This document shows, piece by piece, positions 1 through 8,116 of a DNA stretch of 18,209 bases. Under the pieces are notes generated by a model. The model was not told the DNA's origin. It did no database searches and worked only from the letters and a program-made list of their open reading frames with translations. Source of the stretch: JBFJVZ01 sp041623895 (GTDB lineage Bacteria > Planctomycetota > Planctomycetia > Pirellulales > Pirellulaceae); the NCBI GenBank assembly GCA_041623895.1, contig JBFJVZ010000107.1:1-18209 (forward strand). Reading direction: 5' to 3'. The stretch's first letter is position 1; every line of letters starts with the position of its first letter. A program made the translations under genes and the position numbers.

Positions 1-10
1 GGCTTCGTTG

Positions 11-1273
11 ATGCATGTGACCTTAAAATACTTGATGTGCCTGGCGTTCTGGTTGACCGTGTGCGACCTGGCACGCGGCGAAAACTGGACGCGGTTTCGG
101 GGCGATAATGGCCAAGGCATCTCCAGCGAAGTGAATCTGCCGATCAGATGGTCTGCGACCGACAACGTCGCTTGGAAGACAAGCATTCCCGGCAACGGTT
201 GGTCGTCTCCGATTGTTCACGACAATCACATATTCCTGACGACAGCTACCGAAGAAGGCGTTTCCTGCCGCGTGATCTGCGTCAATCGCGTTGACGGCCG
301 CATCATCTGGAACAGGGAAGTTCACCGTCAACAGCCTGGAGCCAAGCGAAAAAAGAATTCCTATGCCACGCCGACGCCCGTTACCGACGGCAAGAGAGTT
401 TACTCAGTGTTTTCCGACGGCACGGTGGTCGCCCTGGACTTCGCAGGCAATACCGTTTGGAAAAACTCGGATATTAAATTCCACAGCCTGCACGGCTTGG
501 GCGCATCTCCGCTGCTTGTTCACGGTCAGTTGGTCATGCCCTTCGATGGCAGTAGCGCCGAGGACAATCAAGTTGGTTGGAAAGTTCCCTGGGAAGGCGC
601 GGTCGTGCTGTCATTGGACGCTCAGACCGGCAAGGTAAGTTGGCGGGGAAAGCGAGGTAAATCAAGAGTCGGGCACGTGACTCCGATTCTTGTTGATGAC
701 GGTAATCAGATCGTTACCGCCGGTGGCGACCGCGTCCAAGGTTTTGATGCCCGCAGTGGCAAACGAATCTGGTCGATCTACAGCCAGGGTGAAGGCGTGA
801 CTCCGTCACCCGTCATCGGCGATGGAATGATCTTTACGTCATCGGGATTCGAAGAACCGACCATCCGAACAATTCGCCTTGGGGGAGAGGGCGACATCAC
901 GGAAACGCACATCGCCTGGGAACAAACAAAAGGTGTCCCGGTGCTGGCCTCGCCACTTTATGTACCGCCTTATTTGTACACGATCACACGGGACAATATT
1001 TTGCATTGCATTGATGCCGGGACCGGCCAGATTGTGTGGCTGCAGCGATTAACGGGCACGCATACGGCATCACCCGTGTTGGCCGACGGCAGAATCTACA
1101 TTTTGTCAGAAGACGGCGTCACACTGGTTTTGCGCCCCGGACCGAAGTACGACGAAATTGCCAGTAACGATCTTGGCGAAACATGCCTGGCGTCGATGGC
1201 CGTCTCCCAAGGAAATTTTTACATCCGCACTGCGGAGCACCTTTACAGTATCGGAGCGAACTCGGAAAAGTAG
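11..1273 (+). CDS. Secreted PQQ-type beta-propeller repeat protein (BamB-like fold)
   Basis: The 420-residue product begins with a signal peptide (hydrophobic residues about 5-20, likely cut near ARG/ENW). The rest is made of repeated blades. Each has a strand ending in a small residue plus SP (WSSPIV, GASPLL, TPSPVI, LASPLY, TASPVL), then a turn such as DGRIY or DGKRVY, then a GKxxW-type strand (GRIIW, GKVSW, GKRIW, GQIVW). This is the tryptophan-docking pattern of PQQ/quinoprotein-like propellers, and about seven or eight blades are visible. No PQQ-dehydrogenase catalytic residues were recognised, so it is probably an exported binding or scaffold protein, a family greatly expanded in planctomycetes. 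The ATG at 11 is preceded in frame by a TTG at 8, and the frame is open to the window edge, so a start outside the window cannot be excluded. The yceI-like gene follows 74 nt later on the same strand. Confidence 0.85.
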   Translation: MHVTLKYLMCLAFWLTVCDLARGENWTRFRGDNGQGISSEVNLPIRWSATDNVAWKTSIPGNGWSSPIVHDNHIFLTTATEEGVSCRVICVNRVDGRIIWNREVHRQQPGAKRKKNSYATPTPVTDGKRVYSVFSDGTVVALDFAGNTVWKNSDIKFHSLHGLGASPLLVHGQLVMPFDGSSAEDNQVGWKVPWEGAVVLSLDAQTGKVSWRGKRGKSRVGHVTPILVDDGNQIVTAGGDRVQGFDARSGKRIWSIYSQGEGVTPSPVIGDGMIFTSSGFEEPTIRTIRLGGEGDITETHIAWEQTKGVPVLASPLYVPPYLYTITRDNILHCIDAGTGQIVWLQRLTGTHTASPVLADGRIYILSEDGVTLVLRPGPKYDEIASNDLGETCLASMAVSQGNFYIRTAEHLYSIGANSEK

Positions 1274-1347
1274 AAGATCCCCGGCATGGAGATCGCCATC
1301 AAAACATTCCCAAACAAGTCACAACCCTTTTCAACAGGAACGAACTC

Positions 1348-1932
1348 GTGCGATATCTTTCTTCCCTTTGCGTCATGACATTCATGATCGCGGCCTTCAT
1401 GTGCTTCAGCAGCAATCGATCATCTGCGGCGGATGTTTATGACTACGACCCGGTGCATTCGTCCGTCAGCTTCAAAGCTCGGCATCTGGACATTAGCTGG
1501 ATTCATGGGCGGTTCAATGACGTCTCGGGCAAATTTTCGCTCGACCGCGAAGATCCCTCCAAGTCAACGTTCCAGCTAACAATCAAGACCGACAGCGTTG
1601 ATACAGCCAATCAAGCTCGTGACGAACACCTCCGGCAACCCGACTACTTTGATACCAAACAATACCCCACGATCGAATTCAAAAGCACAAGCGTCAAACC
1701 GATCACTGGCGGGTACGAAGTCACCGGCGACTTCACGATGCACGGCACAACCAACAAAATCACGCTGGTCATGATGGGCGGTGAAGAACACGACTTCAAA
1801 GGCGTCAAGCGAGTCGCATTCTCGATTGAACACGCACTCAAACGTAGCGACTACGGATTCGACAAGAAAGCCATCGGACCGATCGGGGACAAGGCTCTGA
1901 TCATGATCGATTGTGAAGGCGTACGAAAATAG
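1348..1932 (+). CDS. YceI family protein, secreted lipocalin-like
   Basis: The 194-residue product is of normal YceI length. I chose the GTG at 1348 because AGGA lies 8 nt upstream (1336-1339) and this start gives a clean signal peptide, MRYLSSLCVMTFMIAAF, with cleavage near SSAA/DVY at about residue 28. An ATG at 1375 would cut the signal short. Family signatures are clear: DPVHSSVSFKARH at the mature N-terminus, RDEHLR with YFD and PTIEFKS in the middle, GDFTMHGTT, and RSDYGF near the end. YceI proteins are small periplasmic beta-barrels that bind isoprenoid-type lipids. Their physiological role is mostly unsettled, with links to acid or osmotic stress. The stop codon is 3 nt from the next start, so it is translated in one transcript with the membrane protein behind it. 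Family assignment is firm; ligand and role are not known from sequence. Confidence 0.92.
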   Translation: MRYLSSLCVMTFMIAAFMCFSSNRSSAADVYDYDPVHSSVSFKARHLDISWIHGRFNDVSGKFSLDREDPSKSTFQLTIKTDSVDTANQARDEHLRQPDYFDTKQYPTIEFKSTSVKPITGGYEVTGDFTMHGTTNKITLVMMGGEEHDFKGVKRVAFSIEHALKRSDYGFDKKAIGPIGDKALIMIDCEGVRK

Positions 1933-1935
1933 CTG

Positions 1936-2877
1936 ATGCCCGAACCGCTGTTGTACGTCAAGTCGATGGGGGTTGCGGCCATCGTCAGCGCAATCTTGAT
2001 GCTGACGATGTCGCTGGTCAGCAAGACGGCCAACGCAACTTGGCGGAGTTTTTCGTGCACACTGGCAATTGGTTTCGGCCTCGCGGCCGGCTACCACGTG
2101 TTGTCTTTGCAATTGGCCTGGCCGCCCGCCAACGCGCTGGATCGGTTGTTAACCATTATCGTTCCAGTGGCGTTGGGCACCGAACTGATCGCAGGGGTCC
2201 GCCCAGTGCCGCGCTGGGTTGGCTGGCTGCTGCGAATCACTCTGGCTGTGGCAATCCCGCGGATCCTGCTGCACGGTTCCGTTTACTTGAGTGGACCCGA
2301 CGATGGCTGGACTCGCTGGCAGGCCGCCGCCCTGCTGGTTGTTAGCAGCGTTTTGTTGGCAGCAGTCTGGAGTCTGCTTTCCTGGTTATCGCAGCGGTCA
2401 CCCGGTTTCTCGGTGCCATTATCACTTTGTCTTTCGATCCAGTCCGCCGGCATGACCGTGATGATGGCGGGTTACATCAAGGGCGGTGCAGCGGCGATCC
2501 CAATGGTTGCGGCATTGTCGGCCGCGACCATCGCAGCCGGACTGCTCAGCAAACGCGGTGAAACCGGCTTGAAGTTGGACGCACCCGTGCTGCTGGGAAT
2601 CGGAGTGGTGAGTCTATTTGGCCTGTTGTTCATCGGACGTTTTTTCGGCCGCATTTCGACCACGTTCGCGCTGACGATGCTGCTCGCGCCACTGCTATGT
2701 TGGGTAACCGAGCTGCCTTGGCTGAGGCACCGCAAGCCAGCGCTGGTGGGATCGCTCCGGCTGGCGTTCGTTTCGATTCCACTGATCGTGGTGTTGCTCT
2801 GGGCAAAACGAAACTTTGACCGCGAGATGTCCCCGTTGCTCGTGCAAACATCGGCCTTCACTTTGCAAACTTACTGA
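1936..2877 (+). CDS. Polytopic inner-membrane protein of unknown function
   Basis: I do not recognise this 313-residue protein. It is very hydrophobic with about ten predicted membrane helices, roughly at residues 10-29, 38-57, 68-87, 95-113, 129-150, 157-178, 184-204, 216-234, 240-258 and 271-289. The loops are short and partly basic (SKRGETGLK near 205-213, LRHRKP near 263-268). There is no ATP-binding site, CXXC, or obvious haem or metal motif. The ATG at 1936 lies 3 nt after the yceI-like stop, so it is the second gene of a tight pair; its ribosome-binding site would fall inside the yceI-like coding end. The copper ATPase starts 134 nt further on. A role in envelope or metal homeostasis would be guesswork from position. 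It could be a transporter or a multi-helix membrane enzyme. Confidence 0.8.
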   Translation: MPEPLLYVKSMGVAAIVSAILMLTMSLVSKTANATWRSFSCTLAIGFGLAAGYHVLSLQLAWPPANALDRLLTIIVPVALGTELIAGVRPVPRWVGWLLRITLAVAIPRILLHGSVYLSGPDDGWTRWQAAALLVVSSVLLAAVWSLLSWLSQRSPGFSVPLSLCLSIQSAGMTVMMAGYIKGGAAAIPMVAALSAATIAAGLLSKRGETGLKLDAPVLLGIGVVSLFGLLFIGRFFGRISTTFALTMLLAPLLCWVTELPWLRHRKPALVGSLRLAFVSIPLIVVLLWAKRNFDREMSPLLVQTSAFTLQTY

Positions 2878-3011
2878 GATCACGAGCCGAGTTCGACGAC
2901 CCTGGCTCTGCCAACGCGATTCCGGTGACGCACCGCTAAGACTGCTCCGATGGCTTGGCCTACTTTGAAATCTTGTAGAATGCAGGATCCAATAACAAAG
3001 ATAACTTTGCC

Positions 3012-5444
3012 ATGGCTATTGATCCCGTTTGCCACATGGAAGTGGATGAAACAACTGCGCTAAGTGCCGAAAAAGACGGCGAGACGTTTTACTTTTGCTG
3101 CGAGCACTGTCGCAGAAAGTTTCTGGAATCCGCCACGGAACCAACTCACGACACATGCTGCCACACAGAGCCGACCACCGTGGCGCTGGGAACTTTGCCG
3201 CCGCCCCAGGTGTCCCGATACATCTGCCCGATGTGCGCGGGTGTTCAGAGCGATGCTCCGGGAAGCTGTCCCAAATGCGGCATGGCGCTTGAACCGGCAG
3301 CGCCCGTTGCCCCCAGCCGCAGGACGATTTACACCTGCCCGATGCACCCGGAAATTGAACAGGATCAGCCCGGTACGTGCCCGAAGTGTGGTATGGAGTT
3401 GGAGCCAAAGTTCGTCACCGCGGAAGATCAGGACGAAGGTGACCCCGAGTTGCAAAACATGACTCGGCGATTCTGGGTCTCCATCGTGCTCGGATTGCCT
3501 GTCTTTCTGTTGGCCATGTTGCCGATGGTTGGCGTGCCGCTGCAGCAATGGATTTCGCCCGGCGTATCGAAGTGGGCGCAATTCATGCTTTGCACGCCCG
3601 TCGTGCTGTGGGCCGGCTGGCCATTCTTTCAGCGTGGTTGGCGTAGTGTGATCACCTGGAACTTGAATATGTTCACGCTGATCGCACTGGGTGTCGGCGC
3701 GGCCTACTTTTACAGTGGCTTCGCTTTACTGTTTCCCGGGCTGATCCCGGCAGCCTTCCGTGAAGGCGGAACGGTTCAGGTTTACTTCGAGGCGGCAGCG
3801 ATGATCACTGCGCTCGTGCTACTCGGGCAGGTCTTGGAACTGAGCGCCAGACGTCGTACGGGCGCGGCAATTCGTGAACTCCTGTCGCTTGCCCCGCCCA
3901 CTGCCACCGTTGTTCGCGATGGCCAAGAGACGGAGGTGCCATTGGAACACGTCCAGCAGGGCGAAACGCTGCGAGTTCGTCCCGGCGAAAAAATTCCGGT
4001 CGATGGCACGGTTATCGAGGGCAGCAGTGCTGTCGACGAATCGATGATCACCGGCGAGCCGATTCCCGTCGCCAAACAAGTCGAGGATGCGGTGATCGGC
4101 GGCACCGTGAACCAGACCGGCTCGTTTCTGATGCGAGCCGAAAAGGTCGGCCAAGACACAGTGCTGTCACAGATCATCGGCATGGTTGCCAGTGCGCAAA
4201 GAAGCCGAGCGCCGATCCAGCGTGTTGCGGACACTGTGGCCGGATACTTCGTCCCTGTTGTCGTGCTGGCGGCAATCGCCACGTTTGTGGTTTGGGCCGT
4301 CCTCCAGCCCAAACAACCGGCTTTAGCCTACGCACTGGTGAATGCCGTGGCCGTGCTGATCGTGGCCTGCCCTTGTGCGCTGGGACTGGCAACGCCGATG
4401 TCGATCATGGTCGGCGTGGGGCGAGGAGCCAAGGAAGGCGTCCTGATCAAGGATGCTGAAGTGCTGGAAACATTGGAAAAAATCGATACCATCGTGGTCG
4501 ACAAGACCGGCACGCTAACCGTCGGCAAGCCAACTTTGACGGAGTGCATTCCAACGAAAAGTTTCTCTGAATCCGACTTGCTGAGACTTGCCGCCTCCGT
4601 TGAACGCGCCAGCGAACATCCTCTGGGGCATGCCATTGTGCAAGCCGCCAAGGACCGCGCGATCGAAACGGTAACGGTCGAGAATTTTGATTCGATTACC
4701 GGTGGCGGTGTCCGGGGAACGGTCCAGGGGCGAGAGGTATTGATTGGAAAACAATCGCTGCTGAAGGAAAAACATGTGCAAGGCTTGACCACTCTTAGCG
4801 AGCGTGCACTGAAATTACAGGAGCAAGGTCACACGGTGATGTTCGTTGCTGTGGATGGCGACTTTGCCGGGCTGCTGGCTGTCTCCGATCCCATCAAAGC
4901 ATCGACTCCGGCTGCGGTTCGCACACTCCACGATTTGGGTCTGCGGATCATCATGCTGACGGGTGATAACGAGAGAACGGCGAAAACGGTTGCCCAAAAA
5001 CTTGGCATCGATGAGTTCAAAGCTGGAGTCCGACCGCAGGACAAACACCAATACGTGCAAGAGCTGCAAGCCGGCGGGCGACAAGTTGCCATGGCGGGCG
5101 ATGGTATCAATGACGCTCCGGCGCTGGCGCAGGCGAACGTGGGAATTGCCATGGGGACGGGCACGGACGTGGCCATCGAAGCCGCCGGCGTCACGTTGGT
5201 CAAAGGTGATCTGCAGGGAATTGTCAAAGCCGTGCAGTTGAGTCGGCGGGTGATGAGAAACATTCGCCAGAATCTTTTCTTCGCCTTTGTCTACAACATG
5301 CTGGGCGTGCCGATTGCCGCTGGTGTTTTGTATCCGCTGTTCCACCTGCTGCTGAACCCAATGATTGCTGCGGCGGCGATGAGTTTCAGTTCCGTGTCCG
5401 TGATCAGCAACGCGCTGCGGCTCAGGCGTGCCCGGCTGGTTTAG
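3012..5444 (+). CDS. copA: Cu+-exporting P1B-type ATPase, CopA-like, with YHS and heavy-metal-binding N-terminus
   Basis: The 810-residue pump should move Cu(I) out of the cytoplasm at the cost of ATP. In order: a YHS domain (residues 1-40; DPVCHMEV, FCCEHC), a His/Cys linker, two short heavy-metal-binding modules (70-95 YICPMCAG with CPKCGM; 107-132 YTCPMHPE with CPKCGM), then the ATPase core. Core motifs are the actuator TGE (347-349), metal-site CPC (453-455), phosphorylation loop DKTGTLT (497-503, Asp497), nucleotide-domain SEHPLGH (534-540) and hinge GDGINDAP (697-704). YN (761-762) and MSFSS (790-794) in the last two helices, with CPC, are the set typical of Cu(I) pumps. The usual HMA domains are absent. 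The ATG at 3012 has no good Shine-Dalgarno. A weak promoter (TTGGCC, 15 nt, TAGAAT at 2976-2981) lies upstream, so it may be transcribed separately from the preceding pair. Confidence 0.95.
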   Translation: MAIDPVCHMEVDETTALSAEKDGETFYFCCEHCRRKFLESATEPTHDTCCHTEPTTVALGTLPPPQVSRYICPMCAGVQSDAPGSCPKCGMALEPAAPVAPSRRTIYTCPMHPEIEQDQPGTCPKCGMELEPKFVTAEDQDEGDPELQNMTRRFWVSIVLGLPVFLLAMLPMVGVPLQQWISPGVSKWAQFMLCTPVVLWAGWPFFQRGWRSVITWNLNMFTLIALGVGAAYFYSGFALLFPGLIPAAFREGGTVQVYFEAAAMITALVLLGQVLELSARRRTGAAIRELLSLAPPTATVVRDGQETEVPLEHVQQGETLRVRPGEKIPVDGTVIEGSSAVDESMITGEPIPVAKQVEDAVIGGTVNQTGSFLMRAEKVGQDTVLSQIIGMVASAQRSRAPIQRVADTVAGYFVPVVVLAAIATFVVWAVLQPKQPALAYALVNAVAVLIVACPCALGLATPMSIMVGVGRGAKEGVLIKDAEVLETLEKIDTIVVDKTGTLTVGKPTLTECIPTKSFSESDLLRLAASVERASEHPLGHAIVQAAKDRAIETVTVENFDSITGGGVRGTVQGREVLIGKQSLLKEKHVQGLTTLSERALKLQEQGHTVMFVAVDGDFAGLLAVSDPIKASTPAAVRTLHDLGLRIIMLTGDNERTAKTVAQKLGIDEFKAGVRPQDKHQYVQELQAGGRQVAMAGDGINDAPALAQANVGIAMGTGTDVAIEAAGVTLVKGDLQGIVKAVQLSRRVMRNIRQNLFFAFVYNMLGVPIAAGVLYPLFHLLLNPMIAAAAMSFSSVSVISNALRLRRARLV

Positions 5445-5606
5445 CAGAAGACAAGTTTTCCAACCGCTGGGAGGGCGACGCTCCCGCGGAGCCATTGAAT
5501 TGGTGATGATTCCGCATCAGCAACGCGCTGCGGCTCAGGGCTGCCCGGCTGATCTAGCAGAAGACAAGTTTTCCAACCGCTGGGAGGGCGACGCTCCCGC
5601 GGAGCC
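5403..5606. repeat. 91-bp direct repeat (5403-5493 and 5516-5606) containing a copA 3'-end relic
   Basis: The last 42 nt of copA plus 49 nt downstream (5403-5493) are repeated at 5516-5606. The copies are equal in length, have 4 mismatches, and are separated by 22 nt. The second copy still reads as codons: ISNALRLRAARLI then TAG at 5555-5557, against ISNALRLRRARLV then TAG at 5442-5444 in the real gene. Both copies end in the same GC-rich REP-like arm (GGGAGGGCGACGCTCCCG). The differences sit in two adjacent-base clusters that change Arg to Ala and Val to Ile, as expected of an allele of a related gene rather than random decay. Confidence 0.9.
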
Positions 5607-5653
5607 GCAAAGCTTTTCCGACGCTTCAGCTCGGCGGGAGCCTCGCCCTCCCA
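5581..5653. repeat. REP-like inverted repeat, 25-nt arms, between convergent genes
   Basis: Arms at 5581-5605 and 5629-5653 are reverse complements at 23 of 25 positions, around a 23-nt spacer. The left arm opens TGGGAGGGCGACGCTCCC and the right arm closes GGGAGCCTCGCCCTCCCA. A third arm of the same family, in the left-arm orientation, ends at 5493. This type of GC-rich repeat is, as I recall, common between genes in Rhodopirellula-like genomes. It lies between copA (+) and the secreted protein gene (-), so the strong hairpin may also end transcription from both sides. Confidence 0.8.
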
Positions 5654-5731
5654 ACAAACTCATGTTCTCGTGGACGCAACAAACGCATGTTCGCTGCTGG
5701 CCACAAAATGCCGGCAACGAAGCAGACATTC

Positions 5732-6553
5732 TCAATCGCGCTGGTTGTTGGCATGGACCAGGCGGGCGACATTTTCGGTGATAACCGTGCCGTCGGACAG
5801 GTAGCCACGGACTGCTTTCAGCGTGAGCGACTGGACTAGATTGCCGCCGTAGGTGACCGCCGATTCTTGGATCGACACGGTAGCGTTGTAGGAACTTAGG
5901 TCTGTTTTGGTCGTCGTCACCGCCGAGTATAGGGGATCCGTCGATGTTAGCAAGAGAGTTTTGCTGCTGTCGTCGTCGGTTGCGTAGGTGGTCGTTCCGA
6001 AAGTCGTTGATGTTGAAAACTTTTGAATGATCAAGTCTTCACCGGACGACAAGGTCGCAGTCGAAGTTGTTCCGAATCTTCCCCAGGTCGTCGAGTAGCC
6101 ATTGAGTACCTCAAACGTCAAGGCGCCATCTTTGACTCGCATCGACGTGGTCCAGCTGACGGTTTCAGCAGACACCAGACTTCCTGAGCCGACTGCCTTG
6201 ACCGGCCCCAAACGATTCTCTCCGTCCCAAACTTGTAGCTGAAGACCGCCGGTTTCATTGCTGGTTAAGCTTCGCTGGTTGATTTCGACGGTGGCGTAAA
6301 CGCCGTCAATATTGCCGTCGGGAGAAATCACGCAACAGACCTGCGGACACGAGGTGTTGGGAACCGCTGTCGTCAGCACCAACTCCCAGTCTTCCTCCAC
6401 GCGAACCAGCGTTGGAGTCGTTTCGCCTTCGCCACTCGGATGTTCGGCCAACACTTCGGGACTGCCACCGGCGATTACGGCCAGGCAAGCAATCGCGTTA
6501 AGCAGGTGACGAACGACACGATAGTGCGCAGAGTGATTTGAAGTAAATAACAT
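5732..6553 (-). CDS. Secreted protein of unknown function, Thr/Ser-rich beta-type
   Basis: The 273-residue product is not a family I recognise. A basic N-terminus followed by LLNAIACLAVIAGG (about 17-30) and a site near VLA/EH looks like a signal peptide. The mature part is rich in Thr, Ser and Val with alternating polarity, suggesting beta structure. It has a cysteine cluster, CPQVCC, at about 69-74. The long run of TTSTATLSSG and STSTTFGTTTY is surface-type composition. The start is well supported: GGAG at 6560-6563 sits 6 nt before the ATG. It follows the TadG-like gene by 80 nt on the same strand, so the two are probably one operon and this protein may be an exported partner. The next gene downstream is convergent copA. 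Confidence 0.75.
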   Translation of the reverse strand: MLFTSNHSAHYRVVRHLLNAIACLAVIAGGSPEVLAEHPSGEGETTPTLVRVEEDWELVLTTAVPNTSCPQVCCVISPDGNIDGVYATVEINQRSLTSNETGGLQLQVWDGENRLGPVKAVGSGSLVSAETVSWTTSMRVKDGALTFEVLNGYSTTWGRFGTTSTATLSSGEDLIIQKFSTSTTFGTTTYATDDDSSKTLLLTSTDPLYSAVTTTKTDLSSYNATVSIQESAVTYGGNLVQSLTLKAVRGYLSDGTVITENVARLVHANNQRD

Positions 6554-6633
6554 GATGAACTCCGGTATGCGGTTTAGTTGAGAGGTTTTCTAAGCAAAGC
6601 AAAGACCATTTCGTTGTTTCAAACTCTTAGCCG

Positions 6634-7806
6634 TCACTGCACCAGCATGACGGGCGTAACCAGGTGCGAGCTGGGTGAAAAAGTTCCGCTGTAGTCGATG
6701 GTCGTGTTCCGCGCGACAATCTTGGTGGGCTGGACCATCACGTGCTTGCGCTTCGGTGCGCCGGTTAACTTGACCGATAGAATCCGGACTCCCTCAAACC
6801 GGACGATGGTGTAGGTCGCGTTGTCACCATTGCCCTGGACCTGCAAGAAAATTGGGATGATTCGGGTCTTGCCGACCAACGTGGCCAATTCGTCTTTGAT
6901 CCCCGCACTGATCCCCGTATCTCCGTTCAAGTCCAGCTTTCCAGATGAATCGAAGGTTAACGGCTTACCCATCTCGATTAGATCCTGGCGTGAGAGACCG
7001 TGCAGAATCTGACGGGCCAAATCCTCGGTGCTGTTGTTGGCACCTCCGATGTCAAGCGTGCCACGGTTGCCGGGAGCACCGGTACCTATGGGATAAAGAT
7101 TGACCTCATAGACTCCGTCGGATCCACGTTGCACACTGTCGTTTTGATACGCGTATTTGTCACTAGTCGTTCCGGCGACGGCCGCTTCCCAACTGGGTAG
7201 ATCCAATGCGAACGGCAAAATATTCAAAGATTTGCCGGCCTTCGGTTCGTTGAATCCGGAAATCGCAGAAAACATTGCCGCTGTCGCCGTCGTGCGAAGC
7301 GATTGAGTATCGCGGCCCGTTAATGATCCAAAGAACAGCGGCAGTTCGCCGTTTACCGCTGACTCCCGTCGCGCTAAGACGCTGACAGCATTTTGGTTGA
7401 ACTCCGAACTGCTAAACTCTCCTGCGCTGCCATCGTACTGACCGACCTGGACGTCATCGGAACCAAATTGTGTTGCGGATTGAGCCACCGTGTTGTGGTA
7501 CGAGATCTCGTTAGCGACCTCGCGAGCTCCCTCTTGAAGCATCACCGAACCTGAGACTCCAGCACGCTGTCGTTCATACATTTCCCAGCACGCAGCCATC
7601 GCTGCCGCGTCGGCGGTTCGTTGTAACTCTGCTTGTGCAACGCGGATCGTGCCCAAGTCCATGGTCACCGCCGTCAGAATCAGCAAGCTGATCATCAAGA
7701 ACAAACCGAACACGGCCGCTGCCCCCCGCCGCTTTCGCGCCATCGATGCGCGTTGATATGTTTTGCCAGCGTGTACCTCGGCAAATGGGCACTGGATTCT
7801 CGTCAT
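6634..7806 (-). CDS. TadG-like (Flp pilus assembly, TadE/TadG-type) membrane-anchored protein
   Basis: The product is about 390 residues. Near the N-terminus is the hallmark of the TadG-like family: RRGAAAVFGLFLMISLLIL (about 26-45), one transmembrane or pilin-like helix, then TMDLGTIRVAQAELQRTADA and AAMAACWE. TadE/TadG proteins are minor pilin-like parts of the Tad (tight adherence) secretion system. The C-terminal 300 residues (outside the membrane) have no domain I recognise; the stretch NILPFALDLPSWEAAVAG resembles other planctomycete TadG-like proteins. I chose the ATG at 7806 because GGA lies 6 nt upstream. An ATG at 7839 also has GGGA 8 nt upstream, and one at 7743 sits just before the conserved segment. 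No other tad gene (ATPase, prepilin peptidase, secretin) is in the window. It precedes the secreted protein gene by 80 nt. Confidence 0.8.
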   Translation of the reverse strand: MTRIQCPFAEVHAGKTYQRASMARKRRGAAAVFGLFLMISLLILTAVTMDLGTIRVAQAELQRTADAAAMAACWEMYERQRAGVSGSVMLQEGAREVANEISYHNTVAQSATQFGSDDVQVGQYDGSAGEFSSSEFNQNAVSVLARRESAVNGELPLFFGSLTGRDTQSLRTTATAAMFSAISGFNEPKAGKSLNILPFALDLPSWEAAVAGTTSDKYAYQNDSVQRGSDGVYEVNLYPIGTGAPGNRGTLDIGGANNSTEDLARQILHGLSRQDLIEMGKPLTFDSSGKLDLNGDTGISAGIKDELATLVGKTRIIPIFLQVQGNGDNATYTIVRFEGVRILSVKLTGAPKRKHVMVQPTKIVARNTTIDYSGTFSPSSHLVTPVMLVQ

Positions 7807-7960
7807 GGTCTTTCCGTCAAAAGTTGCGATAAAAAGCATCCAGATATTCCCGCCAAGGCAGCCGATTCCGGCCCGTTCGCAAGCTTGGTTGGAGAACTTC
7901 AGAGCCGCTTTGTTTCGGGTTCCGAAGGAAACCTATTTCCAAACAGATCAGCAGAGGGGG

Positions 7961-7980
7961 ATTGGAGAGGCCTATCCAAT
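7961..7980. other. 20-nt near-perfect palindrome in a gene-free stretch
   Basis: The gene-free stretch 7840-8116, upstream of the TadG-like gene, holds one clear structure. It is ATTGGAGAGG followed directly by CCTATCCAAT, two 10-nt arms with a single mismatched pair and no loop. That geometry suits a dimeric DNA-binding protein better than a terminator, and the site lies about 155 nt upstream of the TadG-like start. No gene or other element was recognised in the rest of the stretch. Confidence 0.4.
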
Positions 7981-8116
7981 CAAGTTCAAGTTTTCTGGGT
8001 CAGACCTTACGGATCGTACGCAATGTAAGGGTTTACCCTCATCCAAAAATACGCTTTCAGCAGGCCCCGGCTTTGTGAACTATATTGCGGTTTCTAGCAG
8101 CATTTCCAGAAACGAC

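Noticed and set aside
1183..1347. An N-terminal extension of the YceI protein up to an ATG at 1183.
   Set aside because: It would overlap the PQQ gene and hide the signal peptide; the GTG at 1348 has a ribosome-binding site and exposes the signal peptide.
5428..5781. A + strand open frame of 117 residues after copA.
   Set aside because: It is a translation of the direct repeat and the REP-like palindrome, a common false gene in these genomes.
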